Counted from the stretch's first letter, positions 10,068 to 20,464 are shown. The stretch: 64,000 nucleotides of DNA from Vibrio fortis (GCF_024347475.1 NZ_AP025487.1:372001-436000), one strand, 5' to 3'. Notes: generated from the sequence alone by a model not told the origin. Made by a program: numbers and translations.

Positions 10068-12647
10068 TTACGCGCTAATCTCATCCTTACGAGCACGTCT
10101 TCTTTGGTTCATACCTAAGCCAATGAGAATGAGTAGAGTTGGAACAAATACCCACTCTTTCATTGGTCGGTCAGCATCTTGAATGATTGATTTAATTTCC
10201 CAATCAAAATCGATGCCTGCCGCTTCAGCAGGGCTGCCAAACTCAACCATGTCGACAATCATCTTGCCGTCAGCCTCGGTTAGCATTAGACCCATTGATG
10301 AAATACGTTCGTCAGCCGTTGCTGCGTTGTCATCGAATGGCAGACGAACCGTCTTCTCTGAGTAGTCGCCTTCTAGGTTCTCACCACCGACTCTTAGTTC
10401 GATAGATTGTCCTACATTTAGCTGCTCAGTAACTTGCGCAATCTCAACACCAGGTGAAAGAACTTTCGCTGGGTAGATCATGTCCCACCAGAAGCCTGGA
10501 CGGAAGAACGAGAAAGTAAGTACAAGTAAGAGTACCGTTTCCCACCATTTATTCTTAGTGAACCACCAACCTTGTGTTGCGGCAGAGAAGATCAACATCG
10601 CTGCTACCGATGAGAAGATCGTCAGTGCTAAGTGCCACCATGAATCAATGCCCATTAACAGTAGTTGGGTGTTGAAGATGAACATGAACGGCAAGATTGC
10701 AGTACGGATATCGTAGGTAAAGCCTTGAATACCGGTACGGATTGGGTCCGATTTAGCAATCGCTGCGGCTGCAAAGGCAGCAAGACCTACTGGCGGTGTA
10801 TCATCCGCTAAGATACCGAAGTAGAACACGAACAGGTGAACCGCAATCAGTGGAATGATCAGGCCGTGTGCTGCACCTAGGGTTACGATTACCGGAGCCA
10901 TCAGGGTTGAAACAACAATGTAGTTTGCTGTTGTCGGTAGACCCATACCCAGAATCAAGCTAATTACCGCAGTAAACAGCAGCATGAGTAGGATGCTACC
11001 ACCTGAGATAAACTCAACGAAATCAGTCATAACTAGACCGATACCGGTAAGTGTTACCACACCTACCACAGTACCAGCCGCAGCAGTCGCAACACCGATA
11101 CCGATCATATTACGAGCACCTGAAACCAATGCTTCTGCTAGGTCAACAAAGCCCTCTTTGGTTTGTGCTGCAAGATCGTCAGACTTGTTCATCATCGCCA
11201 TCAATGGACGCTGAGTGATCAGGATGAAGATCATAAACACGGTTGCCCAAAATGCCGATAGACCTGGAGAGAAACGCTCAACAGTTAGGCACCATACAAG
11301 AACCACAATAGGCAGTAGGTAGTGTAGACCTGACTTGATGGTTGGACCTGGATCCGGTACTTCCGTTAGGTTTTCATCGATTTCAATGCCACCCTCTTCA
11401 GCGTATTTTGCTGAAATGCGAACCAAACCAAGGTAAGAGAGAAGCAGAGCCACTGTCACGATAGGCGTCGCAGCTGCGCCAAACACATCTTTTGTCCAAC
11501 CAACACCGTAGTAAACCACAGCACTGATAATACATAGGCCTAAAATAGTGCCAGTGAACGACAGTAGGCTTTGAACCACAGTTGGCGTGTGACGACGAGG
11601 AAGACCTGTCATGCCCGCTTTACACGCTTCTAAGTGAACAATGTAAATCAGAGCGATGTAGGAGATAAGAGCAGGCAGTAGTGCCGCCTTGATAACTTCA
11701 ACGTAAGAGATACCCACGTATTCCACCATCAAGAATGCAGCTGCACCCATGATTGGCGGCGTGAGTTGTCCGTTGGTTGAAGCCGCTACCTCAACTGCAC
11801 CCGCTTTGGTACCTGGGAAGCCAACACGTTTCATCAATGGAATCGTGAAAGTACCTGTGGTTACTACGTTAGCAATTGAAGAGCCTGAAACTAGACCTGA
11901 TAGACCTGAAGCTACAACAGCCGCCTTTGCAGGGCCGCCTTTCATGTGGCCAAGCAGTGAGAATGCCACTTTGATGAAGTAAGCACCTGCGCCCGCACGT
12001 TCTAGCATCGCACCAAATAGTACGAATAAGAATACGAATGAAGTAGAAACACCTAGAGCAACACCGAATACACCTTCAGTCGTTAACCATAGGTGTGACA
12101 TCGCTTTGTTTAGACTGGCACCTTTGTGCGCAATCACGTCTGGCATGTATGGACCGCCGAACGTGTACAGCAGGAATACGGCCGCAACCACCATCAGTGG
12201 TGGACCAAGTGCACGTCGAGTTGCTTCCAGTAGCAGTACCATACCGGTTACTGCTGCCACAATATCAAAGGTCGTTGGAGCGCCTGAACGGCCAGCCAGC
12301 TCCGTATAGAAAATGTAGATATAAGCAGCAGAGAAACTACCAGCAAGCGCTAATATCCAGTCAAATGCTGGTATGTAGTCGCGCGGAGAATTCTTTAGTG
12401 CTGGGTAAGCAGTAAATGCAAGAAAGATAGCAAACGTGAGGTGAATGGCACGCGCTTGAGTATCGTTCAATACAGCGAAGTCAAAAATAAACGGTAGCGG
12501 AGATGCATACCAAAGTTGGAACAATGACCAACATAGCGGCACAAACCACAGAATACGACCTTGCATGCCGCTCGGGCTACGTGCTCCAGTGTCTGATTGT
12601 GCCACCATTTCTTGCACATCAGAAGACGGTGATGTTGTCTGCGTCAT
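10068..12647 (-). CDS. TRAP transporter fused permease (TAXI type)
   Basis: This protein of about 859 residues fuses the small (DctQ-like) and large (DctM-like) TRAP membrane subunits into one polypeptide with many hydrophobic helices. The conserved DctM core reads GAMLERAGAGAYFI, GLVSGSSIANV and GMGLPTTANY. After the last DctM helices there is a soluble extension of about 120 residues. It has a PDZ-like stretch (VDMVEFGSPAEAAGI), resembles the DUF3394 domain of TAXI permeases, and ends with one helix and a basic tail. TAXI systems import carboxylates or amino acids, and the substrate is unknown. I choose the ATG at 12647, with AAGGA 8 bases upstream, over an upstream in-frame ATG at 12692. 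Confidence 0.93.
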   Translation of the reverse strand: MTQTTSPSSDVQEMVAQSDTGARSPSGMQGRILWFVPLCWSLFQLWYASPLPFIFDFAVLNDTQARAIHLTFAIFLAFTAYPALKNSPRDYIPAFDWILALAGSFSAAYIYIFYTELAGRSGAPTTFDIVAAVTGMVLLLEATRRALGPPLMVVAAVFLLYTFGGPYMPDVIAHKGASLNKAMSHLWLTTEGVFGVALGVSTSFVFLFVLFGAMLERAGAGAYFIKVAFSLLGHMKGGPAKAAVVASGLSGLVSGSSIANVVTTGTFTIPLMKRVGFPGTKAGAVEVAASTNGQLTPPIMGAAAFLMVEYVGISYVEVIKAALLPALISYIALIYIVHLEACKAGMTGLPRRHTPTVVQSLLSFTGTILGLCIISAVVYYGVGWTKDVFGAAATPIVTVALLLSYLGLVRISAKYAEEGGIEIDENLTEVPDPGPTIKSGLHYLLPIVVLVWCLTVERFSPGLSAFWATVFMIFILITQRPLMAMMNKSDDLAAQTKEGFVDLAEALVSGARNMIGIGVATAAAGTVVGVVTLTGIGLVMTDFVEFISGGSILLMLLFTAVISLILGMGLPTTANYIVVSTLMAPVIVTLGAAHGLIIPLIAVHLFVFYFGILADDTPPVGLAAFAAAAIAKSDPIRTGIQGFTYDIRTAILPFMFIFNTQLLLMGIDSWWHLALTIFSSVAAMLIFSAATQGWWFTKNKWWETVLLLVLTFSFFRPGFWWDMIYPAKVLSPGVEIAQVTEQLNVGQSIELRVGGENLEGDYSEKTVRLPFDDNAATADERISSMGLMLTEADGKMIVDMVEFGSPAEAAGIDFDWEIKSIIQDADRPMKEWVFVPTLLILIGLGMNQRRRARKDEISA

Positions 12648-12855
12648 GTACTTTATCCTTATTATTGATGGTCTAGCCTTTTCGCATGTCACAGCGATAC
12701 GTAATTTTTCTTCCTATCTAGTGTAGTGAACTGACAAGAAAATGTGTTTTTGATCGACAGTGTCTTAGGCTTGATACGAAGGTAAGTTCTCCAAATTGGA
12801 GAGACTTAAAAGTTTGTCTCTTTTCACTTAGGTTCTTTTTATAAAGCGTGAAAAG

Positions 12856-12884
12856 CCAATAAGGAGGGCTCGCCTCCTTATTGG
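12856..12884 (-). terminator. Strong intercistronic hairpin between TAXI binding-protein and permease genes
   Basis: A perfect 12-base-pair stem (CCAATAAGGAGG with CCTCCTTATTGG, 5-base loop) lies 23 bases after the binding-protein stop. The minus-strand tail reads CTTTTC, a weak T run. It probably gives partial termination or stabilises the upstream mRNA, so that the binding protein is made in excess over the permease. Confidence 0.7.
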
Positions 12885-12906
12885 ATAGAGTAGGTTTGAA
12901 GATGGA

Positions 12907-13875
12907 TTACTTCAGAAGACCCACTTCTTTGTAGTATTTTTCAGCACCTGGGTGTAGAGGGATAGAAAGACCAGCTTGTACCATGTCCTCTTTCTTCAGG
13001 TTTGCAAATGCAGGGTGAAGACGCTTGAACGTGTCAAAGTTTTCAAATACTGCTTTTGCAACGTTGTAAGCAACATCGTCTGATACGTCAGACGTTGTTA
13101 CCATCGTCGCTGCTACACCGAAGCTGTTTACGTCAGCATCTGTGCCGCGGTACATACCAGCAGGAACTGTGCTGTATGCGTAGTATGGGTTCTCAGCAAC
13201 GATCTTGTCGATTTGAGGACCAGTTGCAGATACTAGCTTAGCGTCACAAGATGTTGTTGCTTCTTTGATTGAACCGTTCGGGTGACCAACCATGTAGATG
13301 AATGCATCAATCTTGTTATCACAAAGTGCTTGAGAACGCTCAGAACCTTTTAGCTCAGACGCTAGCTTGAAGCTGTCGTTAGTCCAACCCATAGCGTCCA
13401 TTACAACACCCATAGTTGCACGGTCACCAGAACCAGGGTTACCAATGTTTACGCGCTTACCTGCTAGGTCAGCTACGCCATTGATGCCTGCGTCTGTACG
13501 AGCAATGATGTTGAACGGTTCTGTGTGTAGAGAGAACATAGCGCGTAGTTTTTTGTACTCGCCTTGATCTTTGAACTTACTTGTACCGTTGTAACCGTGG
13601 TATTGCCAGTCCGATTGAACAACACCGAAATCCAGTTCACCAGCACGGATAGTGTTAACGTTGTAGATTGAACCACCAGTGGATTCTACTGAACAACGGA
13701 TGTTGTGGTCTTTGCGGCCTTTGTTCACTAGTTTACAAATCGCACCACCTGTAGGGTAGTAAACACCCGTTACAGAACCAGTACCGATTGTGATGAACTC
13801 TTGAGCGTTAGCTGCGCCAGCGCCCATTACAGCAGCTGCAATCGCACCAACTTTAAGAAGTTTGGTAAATGCCAT
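12907..13875 (-). CDS. TAXI family TRAP transporter solute-binding protein
   Basis: The 322-residue protein is a periplasmic binding protein with a signal peptide of about 24 residues ending AGAANA before QEF. The mature N-terminus ITIGTGSVTGVYYPTGGAICKLVN is the TAXI signature region (positions about 27-50, shown in part: GTGSVTGVYYPTGGAICK). NIGNPGSGDRATMGVV is a further family motif. It delivers an unidentified substrate to the fused permease encoded next on the same strand. AAGGAAGGG precedes the ATG. A CRP-like site lies about 270 bases upstream. Confidence 0.95.
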   Translation of the reverse strand: MAFTKLLKVGAIAAAVMGAGAANAQEFITIGTGSVTGVYYPTGGAICKLVNKGRKDHNIRCSVESTGGSIYNVNTIRAGELDFGVVQSDWQYHGYNGTSKFKDQGEYKKLRAMFSLHTEPFNIIARTDAGINGVADLAGKRVNIGNPGSGDRATMGVVMDAMGWTNDSFKLASELKGSERSQALCDNKIDAFIYMVGHPNGSIKEATTSCDAKLVSATGPQIDKIVAENPYYAYSTVPAGMYRGTDADVNSFGVAATMVTTSDVSDDVAYNVAKAVFENFDTFKRLHPAFANLKKEDMVQAGLSIPLHPGAEKYYKEVGLLK

Positions 13876-14217
13876 GAATTTCCCTTCCTTTATTCATTAT
13901 TAACCCTGAAACAAGTGTAGTTGCTTCTGGAGTTTCCTCTTTGGAAACGGCACCTTTTTCAATCCATGTGATGAAAAAGTGGCTGAATAATATCAAAAAA
14001 TTGGCAGTAAATTACTCGAATGTTAAAACTTATAGCGAAAAAGTCTAAACGTTGATGCACAGATATAACGTTTTATTTGCAATTAGATTTTTTAAAATCA
14101 AATAGTTATGTGGTTTTTTAGGGAGGAAGATGGATATTCTAGGATGTGAGATGGATCACGAACTTAATAACTGGTCATGATCCATTCGTATAGTTAATGT
14201 TTATGAAACTTAAGACA
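13876..14217. other. Intergenic region upstream of the TAXI operon
   Basis: This region of 342 bases is AT-rich and has no credible gene. It should contain the TAXI promoter and the end of the argR transcript. A CRP-like site is at 14146-14161, and GGATCA/TGATCC half-sites flank 14154-14184. Confidence 0.6.
14146..14161. promoter_or_regulatory. Candidate CRP binding site upstream of TAXI-TRAP operon
   Basis: TGTGA-GATGGA-TCACG matches TGTGA-N6-TCACA at 9 of 10 positions. Catabolite control of a carboxylate importer would be reasonable, but the site is far (about 270 bases) from the start codon. Confidence 0.4.
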
Positions 14218-14688
14218 TTATCCAGCGTATTCAAACAGTTCGCACACAGATTCAAACAACTGCTTGGTCGTCACCGCCAATGTAGGAGTAATAAAGATGG
14301 TGTCATCGCCCGCAACCACGCCAAGGATACCTTCAGACTTACCTAGCGAGTCGAGTAGGCGAGCAATGAGCTGTGCCGCGCCAGGGCCGGTGTGGATAAC
14401 AACCAACGCATTGTTGTGGTCAATATCTAGTACTAACTCTCTCAGTGAGCTAGAAACGGTTGGTACACCTAATTCTGCAGGCAGACAGTAAACCATCTCC
14501 ATTTTCGCATTGCGAGTTCGAACGGCACCAAACTTGGTTAACATACGCGAGACTTTTGACTGGTTGATACTCTCAAAACCCTCATGCTTGAGTGCATCTA
14601 CAATCTCACCTTGAGAGCCAAAACGCTCTTCTTTTAGTAAAGCTTTAAAAGCGCGAACTAAGTTGTCTTGTTTTTCGGTATTGCGCAT
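14218..14688 (-). CDS. argR: Arginine repressor ArgR
   Basis: The 156-residue protein has the N-terminal winged-helix DNA-binding domain ([16 protein letters not shown], then the recognition segment [13 protein letters not shown]). Its C-terminal hexamerisation and arginine-binding domain contains [15 protein letters not shown] and [11 protein letters not shown]. It represses arginine biosynthesis when arginine binds. I use the ATG at 14688, which gives the standard ArgR length, not the in-frame ATG at 14733. It is divergent from mdh, the classic gammaproteobacterial pairing. An ARG-box-like sequence lies 41-54 bases upstream, suggesting autoregulation. Confidence 0.97.
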   Translation of the reverse strand: MRNTEKQDNLVRAFKALLKEERFGSQGEIVDALKHEGFESINQSKVSRMLTKFGAVRTRNAKMEMVYCLPAELGVPTVSSSLRELVLDIDHNNALVVIHTGPGAAQLIARLLDSLGKSEGILGVVAGDDTIFITPTLAVTTKQLFESVCELFEYAG

Positions 14689-14728
14689 ATGTCTTCTTAC
14701 TTGTTTAACAAATCTATTTGCATATTCT

Positions 14729-14742
14729 CGCATACATATTCA
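14729..14742. promoter_or_regulatory. Candidate ARG box
   Basis: CGCAT-ACAT-ATTCA matches the TGAAT-N4-ATTCA core at 8 of 10 positions. It sits just ahead of argR, where autoregulatory ArgR sites are usual. Confidence 0.35.
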
Positions 14743-14916
14743 TTTTTAGCCAAAATATCCAGACAATTTGTTAGTCATATCACTGTAAATATTAAATGGA
14801 ATAATATGCCATTAATGACGATTTGCTTTGTTATTTCAGGGAATTATTCACATAATACAAACTCGCTGTGTAGCACGGTTTTATTGACTTGCGCGAGGTC
14901 GCAAAGCTGGCGTTAA

Positions 14917-14940
14917 TTGATTGTAATCACTTTGTGATTA
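14917..14940. promoter_or_regulatory. FNR-like site overlapping a perfect palindrome upstream of mdh
   Basis: TTGAT-TGTA-ATCAC (14917-14930) matches the FNR consensus TTGAT-N4-ATCAA at 9 of 10 positions. It overlaps TAATCAC-TTT-GTGATTA (14924-14940), a perfect 7-base inverted repeat. A TATAGT box at 14942 may be the mdh minus-10 element, so binding here would likely affect mdh. Confidence 0.35.
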
Positions 14941-15020
14941 TTATAGTTTTTGAACTTAAATTAGCTCACAAATCACCCTACTAAGAACTTATAAGAGAAA
15001 ATCTCTCAAGGAGAATAACA

Positions 15021-15956
15021 ATGAAAGTAGCTGTTATTGGTGCCGCTGGTGGCATCGGTCAAGCCCTAGCCCTATTACTTAAGAACCGCCTGCCTGCAGG
15101 TTCTGATCTTGCTCTTTACGATATCGCTCCAGTAACACCGGGTGTTGCTGCGGATCTTAGCCATATCCCAACGCCAGTTTCGATCAAAGGATACGCGGGT
15201 GAAGATCCAACTCCAGCGCTAGAAGGTGCTGATGTAGTTCTTATCTCTGCTGGTGTTGCACGTAAGCCTGGTATGGATCGTGCGGATCTTTTCAATGTAA
15301 ACGCGGGTATTGTTAAGTCTCTAGCTGAAAAAATTGCGGTTGTATGTCCAAAAGCTTGCGTTGGTATCATCACTAACCCTGTAAACACAACTGTGCCAAT
15401 CGCTGCTGAAGTTCTAAAGAAAGCAGGCGTTTACGACAAGCGTCGTCTATTCGGTGTGACTACACTAGACGTTATTCGTTCAGAAACATTTGTTGCTGAA
15501 TTGAAAGACAAAGATCCAGGTGACATCCGTGTACCTGTTATCGGTGGTCACTCTGGTGTGACGATTCTTCCACTACTTTCACAAGTAGAAGGCGTAGAGT
15601 TTACTGATGAAGAGATCGCAGCACTGACTACACGTATCCAAAACGCGGGTACTGAAGTAGTAGAAGCGAAAGCGGGCGGTGGTAGTGCAACACTATCTAT
15701 GGGCCAAGCAGCGTGTCGCTTTGGTCTAGCTCTTGTTAAAGCGCTTCAAGGTGAAGAAGGCGTGATTGAGTGTGCATACGTTGAAGGTGAAGGCGAGCAC
15801 GCACCATTCTTCGCACAACCTGTGAAACTAGGTAAAGAAGGCGCAGAAGCAATCCTAAGCTACGGTGAACTGAGCGACTTCGAGCGTAACGCACTAGACA
15901 GCATGCTAGAAACTCTAAACGGCGATATCGAAATCGGTGTTGAATTCGCTAAATAA
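15021..15956 (+). CDS. mdh: Malate dehydrogenase
   Basis: This 311-residue enzyme is NAD-dependent malate dehydrogenase of the TCA cycle. The N-terminal dinucleotide motif is [13 protein letters not shown]. The substrate arginines sit in [13 protein letters not shown], and the catalytic histidine is in [12 protein letters not shown]. Length and sequence match the proteobacterial Mdh type. AGGAG lies 9 bases before the ATG. A strong terminator follows. The intergenic region toward argR has a palindrome and an FNR-like site. Confidence 0.99.
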   Translation: MKVAVIGAAGGIGQALALLLKNRLPAGSDLALYDIAPVTPGVAADLSHIPTPVSIKGYAGEDPTPALEGADVVLISAGVARKPGMDRADLFNVNAGIVKSLAEKIAVVCPKACVGIITNPVNTTVPIAAEVLKKAGVYDKRRLFGVTTLDVIRSETFVAELKDKDPGDIRVPVIGGHSGVTILPLLSQVEGVEFTDEEIAALTTRIQNAGTEVVEAKAGGGSATLSMGQAACRFGLALVKALQGEEGVIECAYVEGEGEHAPFFAQPVKLGKEGAEAILSYGELSDFERNALDSMLETLNGDIEIGVEFAK

Positions 15957-15978
15957 GTGTATTTAGATTGTTTGTTTC

Positions 15979-16009
15979 AAAAGCCGCTCACGTTGAGCGG
16001 CTTTTTTGA
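15979..16009 (+). terminator. Terminator after mdh
   Basis: AAAAGCCGCTCA pairs with TGAGCGGCTTTT around a 3-base loop, followed by TT. Confidence 0.92.
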
Positions 16010-16077
16010 TCTCGGCTTTTGATCTTTGTTTGCTAGAAGTCCGTATTCCCCGTTGGATAAAAAACCGAGGGTAGGGT

Positions 16078-16269
16078 ATGAGTCGAGTACAGAAAGGGAT
16101 GCATGTTGAGTACCTGGGGAACTTGGGCAAGGTATTAGTGATTGATGAGCAAGAGCAAACTGCTTTAGTTGCGTCTTATCAAACTCACGAGCAATATGCA
16201 GTGCCTCTAGAAGAGTTAGAAGCGATTGACGCGCAACTTCCACTTTCATTGGAGTCTAGTCGTTACTAA
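16078..16269 (+). CDS. Small hypothetical protein (63 aa)
   Basis: I do not recognise the family. The 63-residue product reads like a real soluble protein. A short beta-rich, SH3/KOW-like stretch (MHVEYLGNLGKVLVIDEQEQ) is followed by a second strand and an acidic helix (PLEELEAIDAQL). It lies between the mdh terminator and a second terminator that starts 14 bases after its stop. It therefore has the boundaries of an independent small gene. The ribosome site is weak (GAGGG about 10 bases before the ATG). A minus-strand frame over the same bases is less protein-like. Confidence 0.55.
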   Translation: MSRVQKGMHVEYLGNLGKVLVIDEQEQTALVASYQTHEQYAVPLEELEAIDAQLPLSLESSRY

Positions 16270-16282
16270 CCCTCCAAATACT

Positions 16283-16312
16283 AAAAAAGAGCCGCTAGGG
16301 CTCTTTTTATTT
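16283..16312. terminator. Bidirectional terminator between the 63-aa gene and ispB
   Basis: AAAGAGCC and GGCTCTTT pair around a small loop, with A and T runs on the two sides. It can end both the plus-strand small gene and the minus-strand ispB transcript. Confidence 0.85.
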
Positions 16313-16341
16313 ATCTAACTAAGCGTCATTGCAATTAGCGG

Positions 16342-17313
16342 CTACTTACTGCGTTTTACCGCTAAGTGAGCCAGTGTTGTTAACGCTTGTTTGTATTCTG
16401 AGTCTGGAAGTACAGACAGCTCTGCAATCGCTTTGTCAGCTTCTTCGTACGCTTTCTGTGTGGTGTACTCTAGAGAGCCTGTTGCTTTCATCGCGGCAAG
16501 GATATCGTCAAGCTTCTCCATACCGTTAGAATGTTCAATTGCTTCACGGATCATGCTTGCTTGTTCTGGAGTACCATTATGCATGGCGTAAAGTAGTGGC
16601 AGAGTCGGTTTACCTTCTGCAAGGTCATCACCTACGTTCTTACCCATCTCTTTGCCGTCAGCGGTGTAGTCCATCACATCGTCAATCAACTGGAAAGCAG
16701 TACCAAGGTATTTACCGTAGTTCTGCATTGCCGTTTCGACTTCAGGTGACGATTCAGTCAGGATAGCGCCAATTTGTGTCGCAGCTTCAAACAGGCGTGC
16801 AGTTTTCGAGTAGATCACCTGCATGTAGCTTTCTTCAGTGGTATTTGGATCGTTGCAGTTCATTAGCTGCTGAACTTCACCCTCTGCGATCACATTTACC
16901 GCTTCACTCATCAACTCAAGGATCCTTAGTGATCCTAGCTTTGTCATCATTTGGAATGAGCGAGTATAGATAAAGTCACCAACCAAAACGCTAGCAGCGT
17001 TACCAAAGGCTGCATTCGCTGTTGCTTTACCGCGACGCATGTCTGACTCATCAACCACATCGTCATGCAACAAAGTCGCTGTATGGATGAATTCGATAAA
17101 GGCTGCTGAGGTGATGTGAGCTTCACCTTGATAGCCAAGAGCACGAGCTGATAAAAGAGCAAGCAAAGGGCGAAGGCGCTTGCCGCCACCGCTCACGATA
17201 TAAAAACCAAGTTGGTTGATTAAACTTACGTCAGAATTAAGTTGGGCTTGAATTGTTTCATTCACTTTTGCCATATCATTGGCAGTAAGCGCTTGGATAG
17301 CTTTAAAATCCAT
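16342..17313 (-). CDS. ispB: Octaprenyl diphosphate synthase IspB
   Basis: The 323-residue trans-prenyltransferase has both aspartate-rich motifs: LLHDDVVDESD near residues 80-90 and LIDDVMDYTAD near 208-218. It also has the N-terminal GGKRLRP substrate motif. IspB builds the octaprenyl side chain of ubiquinone and menaquinone. Divergence from rplU-rpmA is the conserved arrangement. Length is as expected. Confidence 0.97.
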   Translation of the reverse strand: MDFKAIQALTANDMAKVNETIQAQLNSDVSLINQLGFYIVSGGGKRLRPLLALLSARALGYQGEAHITSAAFIEFIHTATLLHDDVVDESDMRRGKATANAAFGNAASVLVGDFIYTRSFQMMTKLGSLRILELMSEAVNVIAEGEVQQLMNCNDPNTTEESYMQVIYSKTARLFEAATQIGAILTESSPEVETAMQNYGKYLGTAFQLIDDVMDYTADGKEMGKNVGDDLAEGKPTLPLLYAMHNGTPEQASMIREAIEHSNGMEKLDDILAAMKATGSLEYTTQKAYEEADKAIAELSVLPDSEYKQALTTLAHLAVKRSK

Positions 17314-17430
17314 TGTTCATCCGGCTAAAGTTAGACCCTGTAAGGCTTATACGTTGTATTAATTGTTGAATAATACACTAAAAAACGTTGATTAATACAT
17401 CGCTTAAGGGCATGATTGCCGCACTTTTCT

Positions 17431-17458
17431 TTGGCGAACAGGTTTTCGCCAATTTTTT
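17431..17458 (+). terminator. Orphan terminator-like hairpin upstream of rplU promoter
   Basis: TTGGCGAA pairs with TTCGCCAA around 6 bases and is followed by six Ts on the plus strand. No plus-strand gene precedes it, because ispB is on the other strand. Confidence 0.6.
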
Positions 17459-17469
17459 AAAAATATGGC

Positions 17470-17498
17470 TTGTCAAAGGCGTATCTTCTCTGTAGAAT
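17470..17498 (+). promoter_or_regulatory. Sigma-70 promoter of rplU-rpmA
   Basis: TTGTCA and TAGAAT are separated by exactly 17 bases. A GC-rich discriminator (CTGCGCCC) follows, as is typical of stringently controlled ribosomal promoters. The predicted leader of about 60 bases contains a CGCACA/TGTGCG hairpin (17525-17548). Confidence 0.75.
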
Positions 17499-17566
17499 CT
17501 GCGCCCTATTGATGATTAGTTTAGCGCACACCCAAATGAGGCTGTGCGGAAAAAGCGGAGTAAAAT

Positions 17567-17878
17567 ATGTACGCTGTTTTCCAATCTGGTGGTAAACAAC
17601 ACCGTGTAAGCGAAGGTCAAACTCTTCGTTTAGAGAAATTAGACGTTGAAACTGGTGCAACTGTTGAATTTGATAAAGTTCTTCTTGTTGCTAACGGTGA
17701 GGAAATCACTGTTGGTGCACCTCTTGTTGAAGGTGGTAAGGTTACTGCGGAAGTAGTACAACACGGTCGTGGCGATAAAGTTAAAATCGTTAAGTTCCGT
17801 CGTCGTAAGCACTCTCGTAAGCAAGCTGGCCACCGTCAGTGGTTCACTGAAGTGAAAATCACTGGCATTAACGCTTAA
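17567..17878 (+). CDS. rplU: 50S ribosomal protein L21
   Basis: This is the 103-residue bL21 protein, beginning [14 protein letters not shown] and containing the conserved [17 protein letters not shown] motif (basic rRNA-binding stretch). It is the first gene of the rplU-rpmA pair, with GGAG before the ATG and a good promoter about 70 bases upstream. It binds 23S rRNA in the large subunit. Confidence 0.99.
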   Translation: MYAVFQSGGKQHRVSEGQTLRLEKLDVETGATVEFDKVLLVANGEEITVGAPLVEGGKVTAEVVQHGRGDKVKIVKFRRRKHSRKQAGHRQWFTEVKITGINA

Positions 17879-17897
17879 GTTATAGGAGAGTTTAACA

Positions 17898-18155
17898 ATG
17901 GCACACAAAAAAGCTGGCGGTTCTACTCGTAACGGCCGCGATTCAGAAAGCAAACGTCTTGGTGTAAAGCGTTTCGGTGGTGAATCTGTTCTTGCAGGTA
18001 ACATCATCGTTCGTCAACGTGGTACTAAGTTCCACGCTGGTACTAACGTAGGTATCGGTAAAGACCACACTCTTTTCGCTCTTACTGAAGGTAAAGTGAA
18101 ATTCGAAGTGAAAGGTCCTAAAAACCGTAAATTCGTTAGCATCGATTCTGAGTAA
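17898..18155 (+). CDS. rpmA: 50S ribosomal protein L27
   Basis: The 85-residue bL27 starts [16 protein letters not shown], the flexible N-terminal arm that reaches the peptidyl transferase centre. It has no cleavable N-terminal extension of the Firmicutes type. It lies 19 bases after rplU, with AGGAG upstream, and is followed by a terminator. Confidence 0.99.
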   Translation: MAHKKAGGSTRNGRDSESKRLGVKRFGGESVLAGNIIVRQRGTKFHAGTNVGIGKDHTLFALTEGKVKFEVKGPKNRKFVSIDSE

Positions 18156-18178
18156 TTTCTCAGTCTCAAGATGAATTT

Positions 18179-18210
18179 AAAAGCCCTGCCGATTAGGCGG
18201 GGTTTTTTAT
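18179..18210 (+). terminator. Terminator after rpmA
   Basis: AAGCCCTGCC pairs with GGCGGGGTTT (with G-T pairs) around a 5-base loop, followed by a T run. It separates rpmA from obgE. Confidence 0.85.
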
Positions 18211-18325
18211 TTATAGTGAGATTAAAAATTAAAGCGAGAATAAAAAAGCAGGCGCTCTTGCTACGTGTACAGCAAAGAACCCCTCCTTATTTGTTCCTTA
18301 GTTGCAGATAGACCCTAGATCTTAG

Positions 18326-19573
<1,248 letters not shown>

Positions 19574-19589
19574 TTGAGCCAATTAGATG

Positions 19590-19619
19590 AAAACCGCAAT
19601 TAATATTGCGGTTTTTTTG
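19590..19619 (+). terminator. Terminator after obgE
   Basis: AAACCGCAAT pairs perfectly with ATTGCGGTTT around TAAT, followed by a run of Ts. Confidence 0.92.
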
Positions 19620-19696
19620 TATCTAAATCATGAATCGGTGATGATGAATCAGGCAAAATTTACCTCTTAAGTATTAACGCCAATGGGAAGGAAATC

Positions 19697-20464
19697 ATGG
19701 CATCAAAACAACGAGCGATATCTCGACTGGTCGCTCAATCTGGACAAATGTTACTGGCGCACGGCGCTGAGAGTACGCTGGTTGGCGACATCATGCGCCG
19801 CATAGGCATTGCATGTGGTGTCAATGAGGTGGAGGTAGCTCTGTCTGCCAATGCGCTAGTGGTTACTACTGTCATGGGTGATCACTGTATTACTACGACT
19901 CGAAGCTGTGCTGATCGTGGCATCAACATGCAGGTGATTACCGATATCCAACGAATCTGCATCATGATGGAAAAAGGGATACTTGATTCTGATCTTGCAC
20001 AGAAGAAGATTAACGATATTAGTCCTGAGCGCTACAACCGTTGGTTAGTTGTAGTGATGATAGGCCTATCTTGTGCTTCTTTCAGTCGTTTAGCTGGGGG
20101 CGATTGGCATGTGTTTATGATGACCTTTATCGCCTCGGCTTGCGGCATGATTGTTCGTCAAGAGATCGGTCATCGACACTTTAACCCTCTTCTTAACTTT
20201 GCTGTCACGGCCTTTGTCACCACGGCAATCTCCGCTCAAGCCGTTCTGTTCGATATTGGCGGCCAACCCACTATTGTAATGGCTTCTTCGGTGTTGATGC
20301 TGGTGCCCGGTTTTCCGTTGATCAACTCCGTCGCAGACATGCTGAAAGGTCACATTAATATGGGGCTTGCTCGCTTTACTATGGCGAGTTTACTGACGCT
20401 CGCGACTAGCCTTGGTATTGTGGCTGCAATGAGCTTGTCTGGTGTATGGGGGTGGGCTGGATAA
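19697..20464 (+). CDS. yjjP: Threonine/serine exporter family, YjjP-like large subunit
   Basis: The 255-residue protein corresponds to the N-terminal half of ThrE. A cytoplasmic region ([19 protein letters not shown], with the conserved GAES) is followed by about five hydrophobic helices. In E. coli the YjjP-YjjB pair exports succinate, and the fused ThrE of other bacteria exports threonine and serine. The actual substrate here is not visible. GGAAGGAA precedes the ATG. The stop codon overlaps the yjjB start (TAATG), showing translational coupling. Confidence 0.9.
   Translation: MASKQRAISRLVAQSGQMLLAHGAESTLVGDIMRRIGIACGVNEVEVALSANALVVTTVMGDHCITTTRSCADRGINMQVITDIQRICIMMEKGILDSDLAQKKINDISPERYNRWLVVVMIGLSCASFSRLAGGDWHVFMMTFIASACGMIVRQEIGHRHFNPLLNFAVTAFVTTAISAQAVLFDIGGQPTIVMASSVLMLVPGFPLINSVADMLKGHINMGLARFTMASLLTLATSLGIVAAMSLSGVWGWAG

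Noticed and set aside
15977..16249. 90-codon minus-strand ORF between mdh and ispB
   Set aside because: It overlaps the mdh terminator and the more protein-like plus-strand 63-aa ORF, and its composition is not coding-like.
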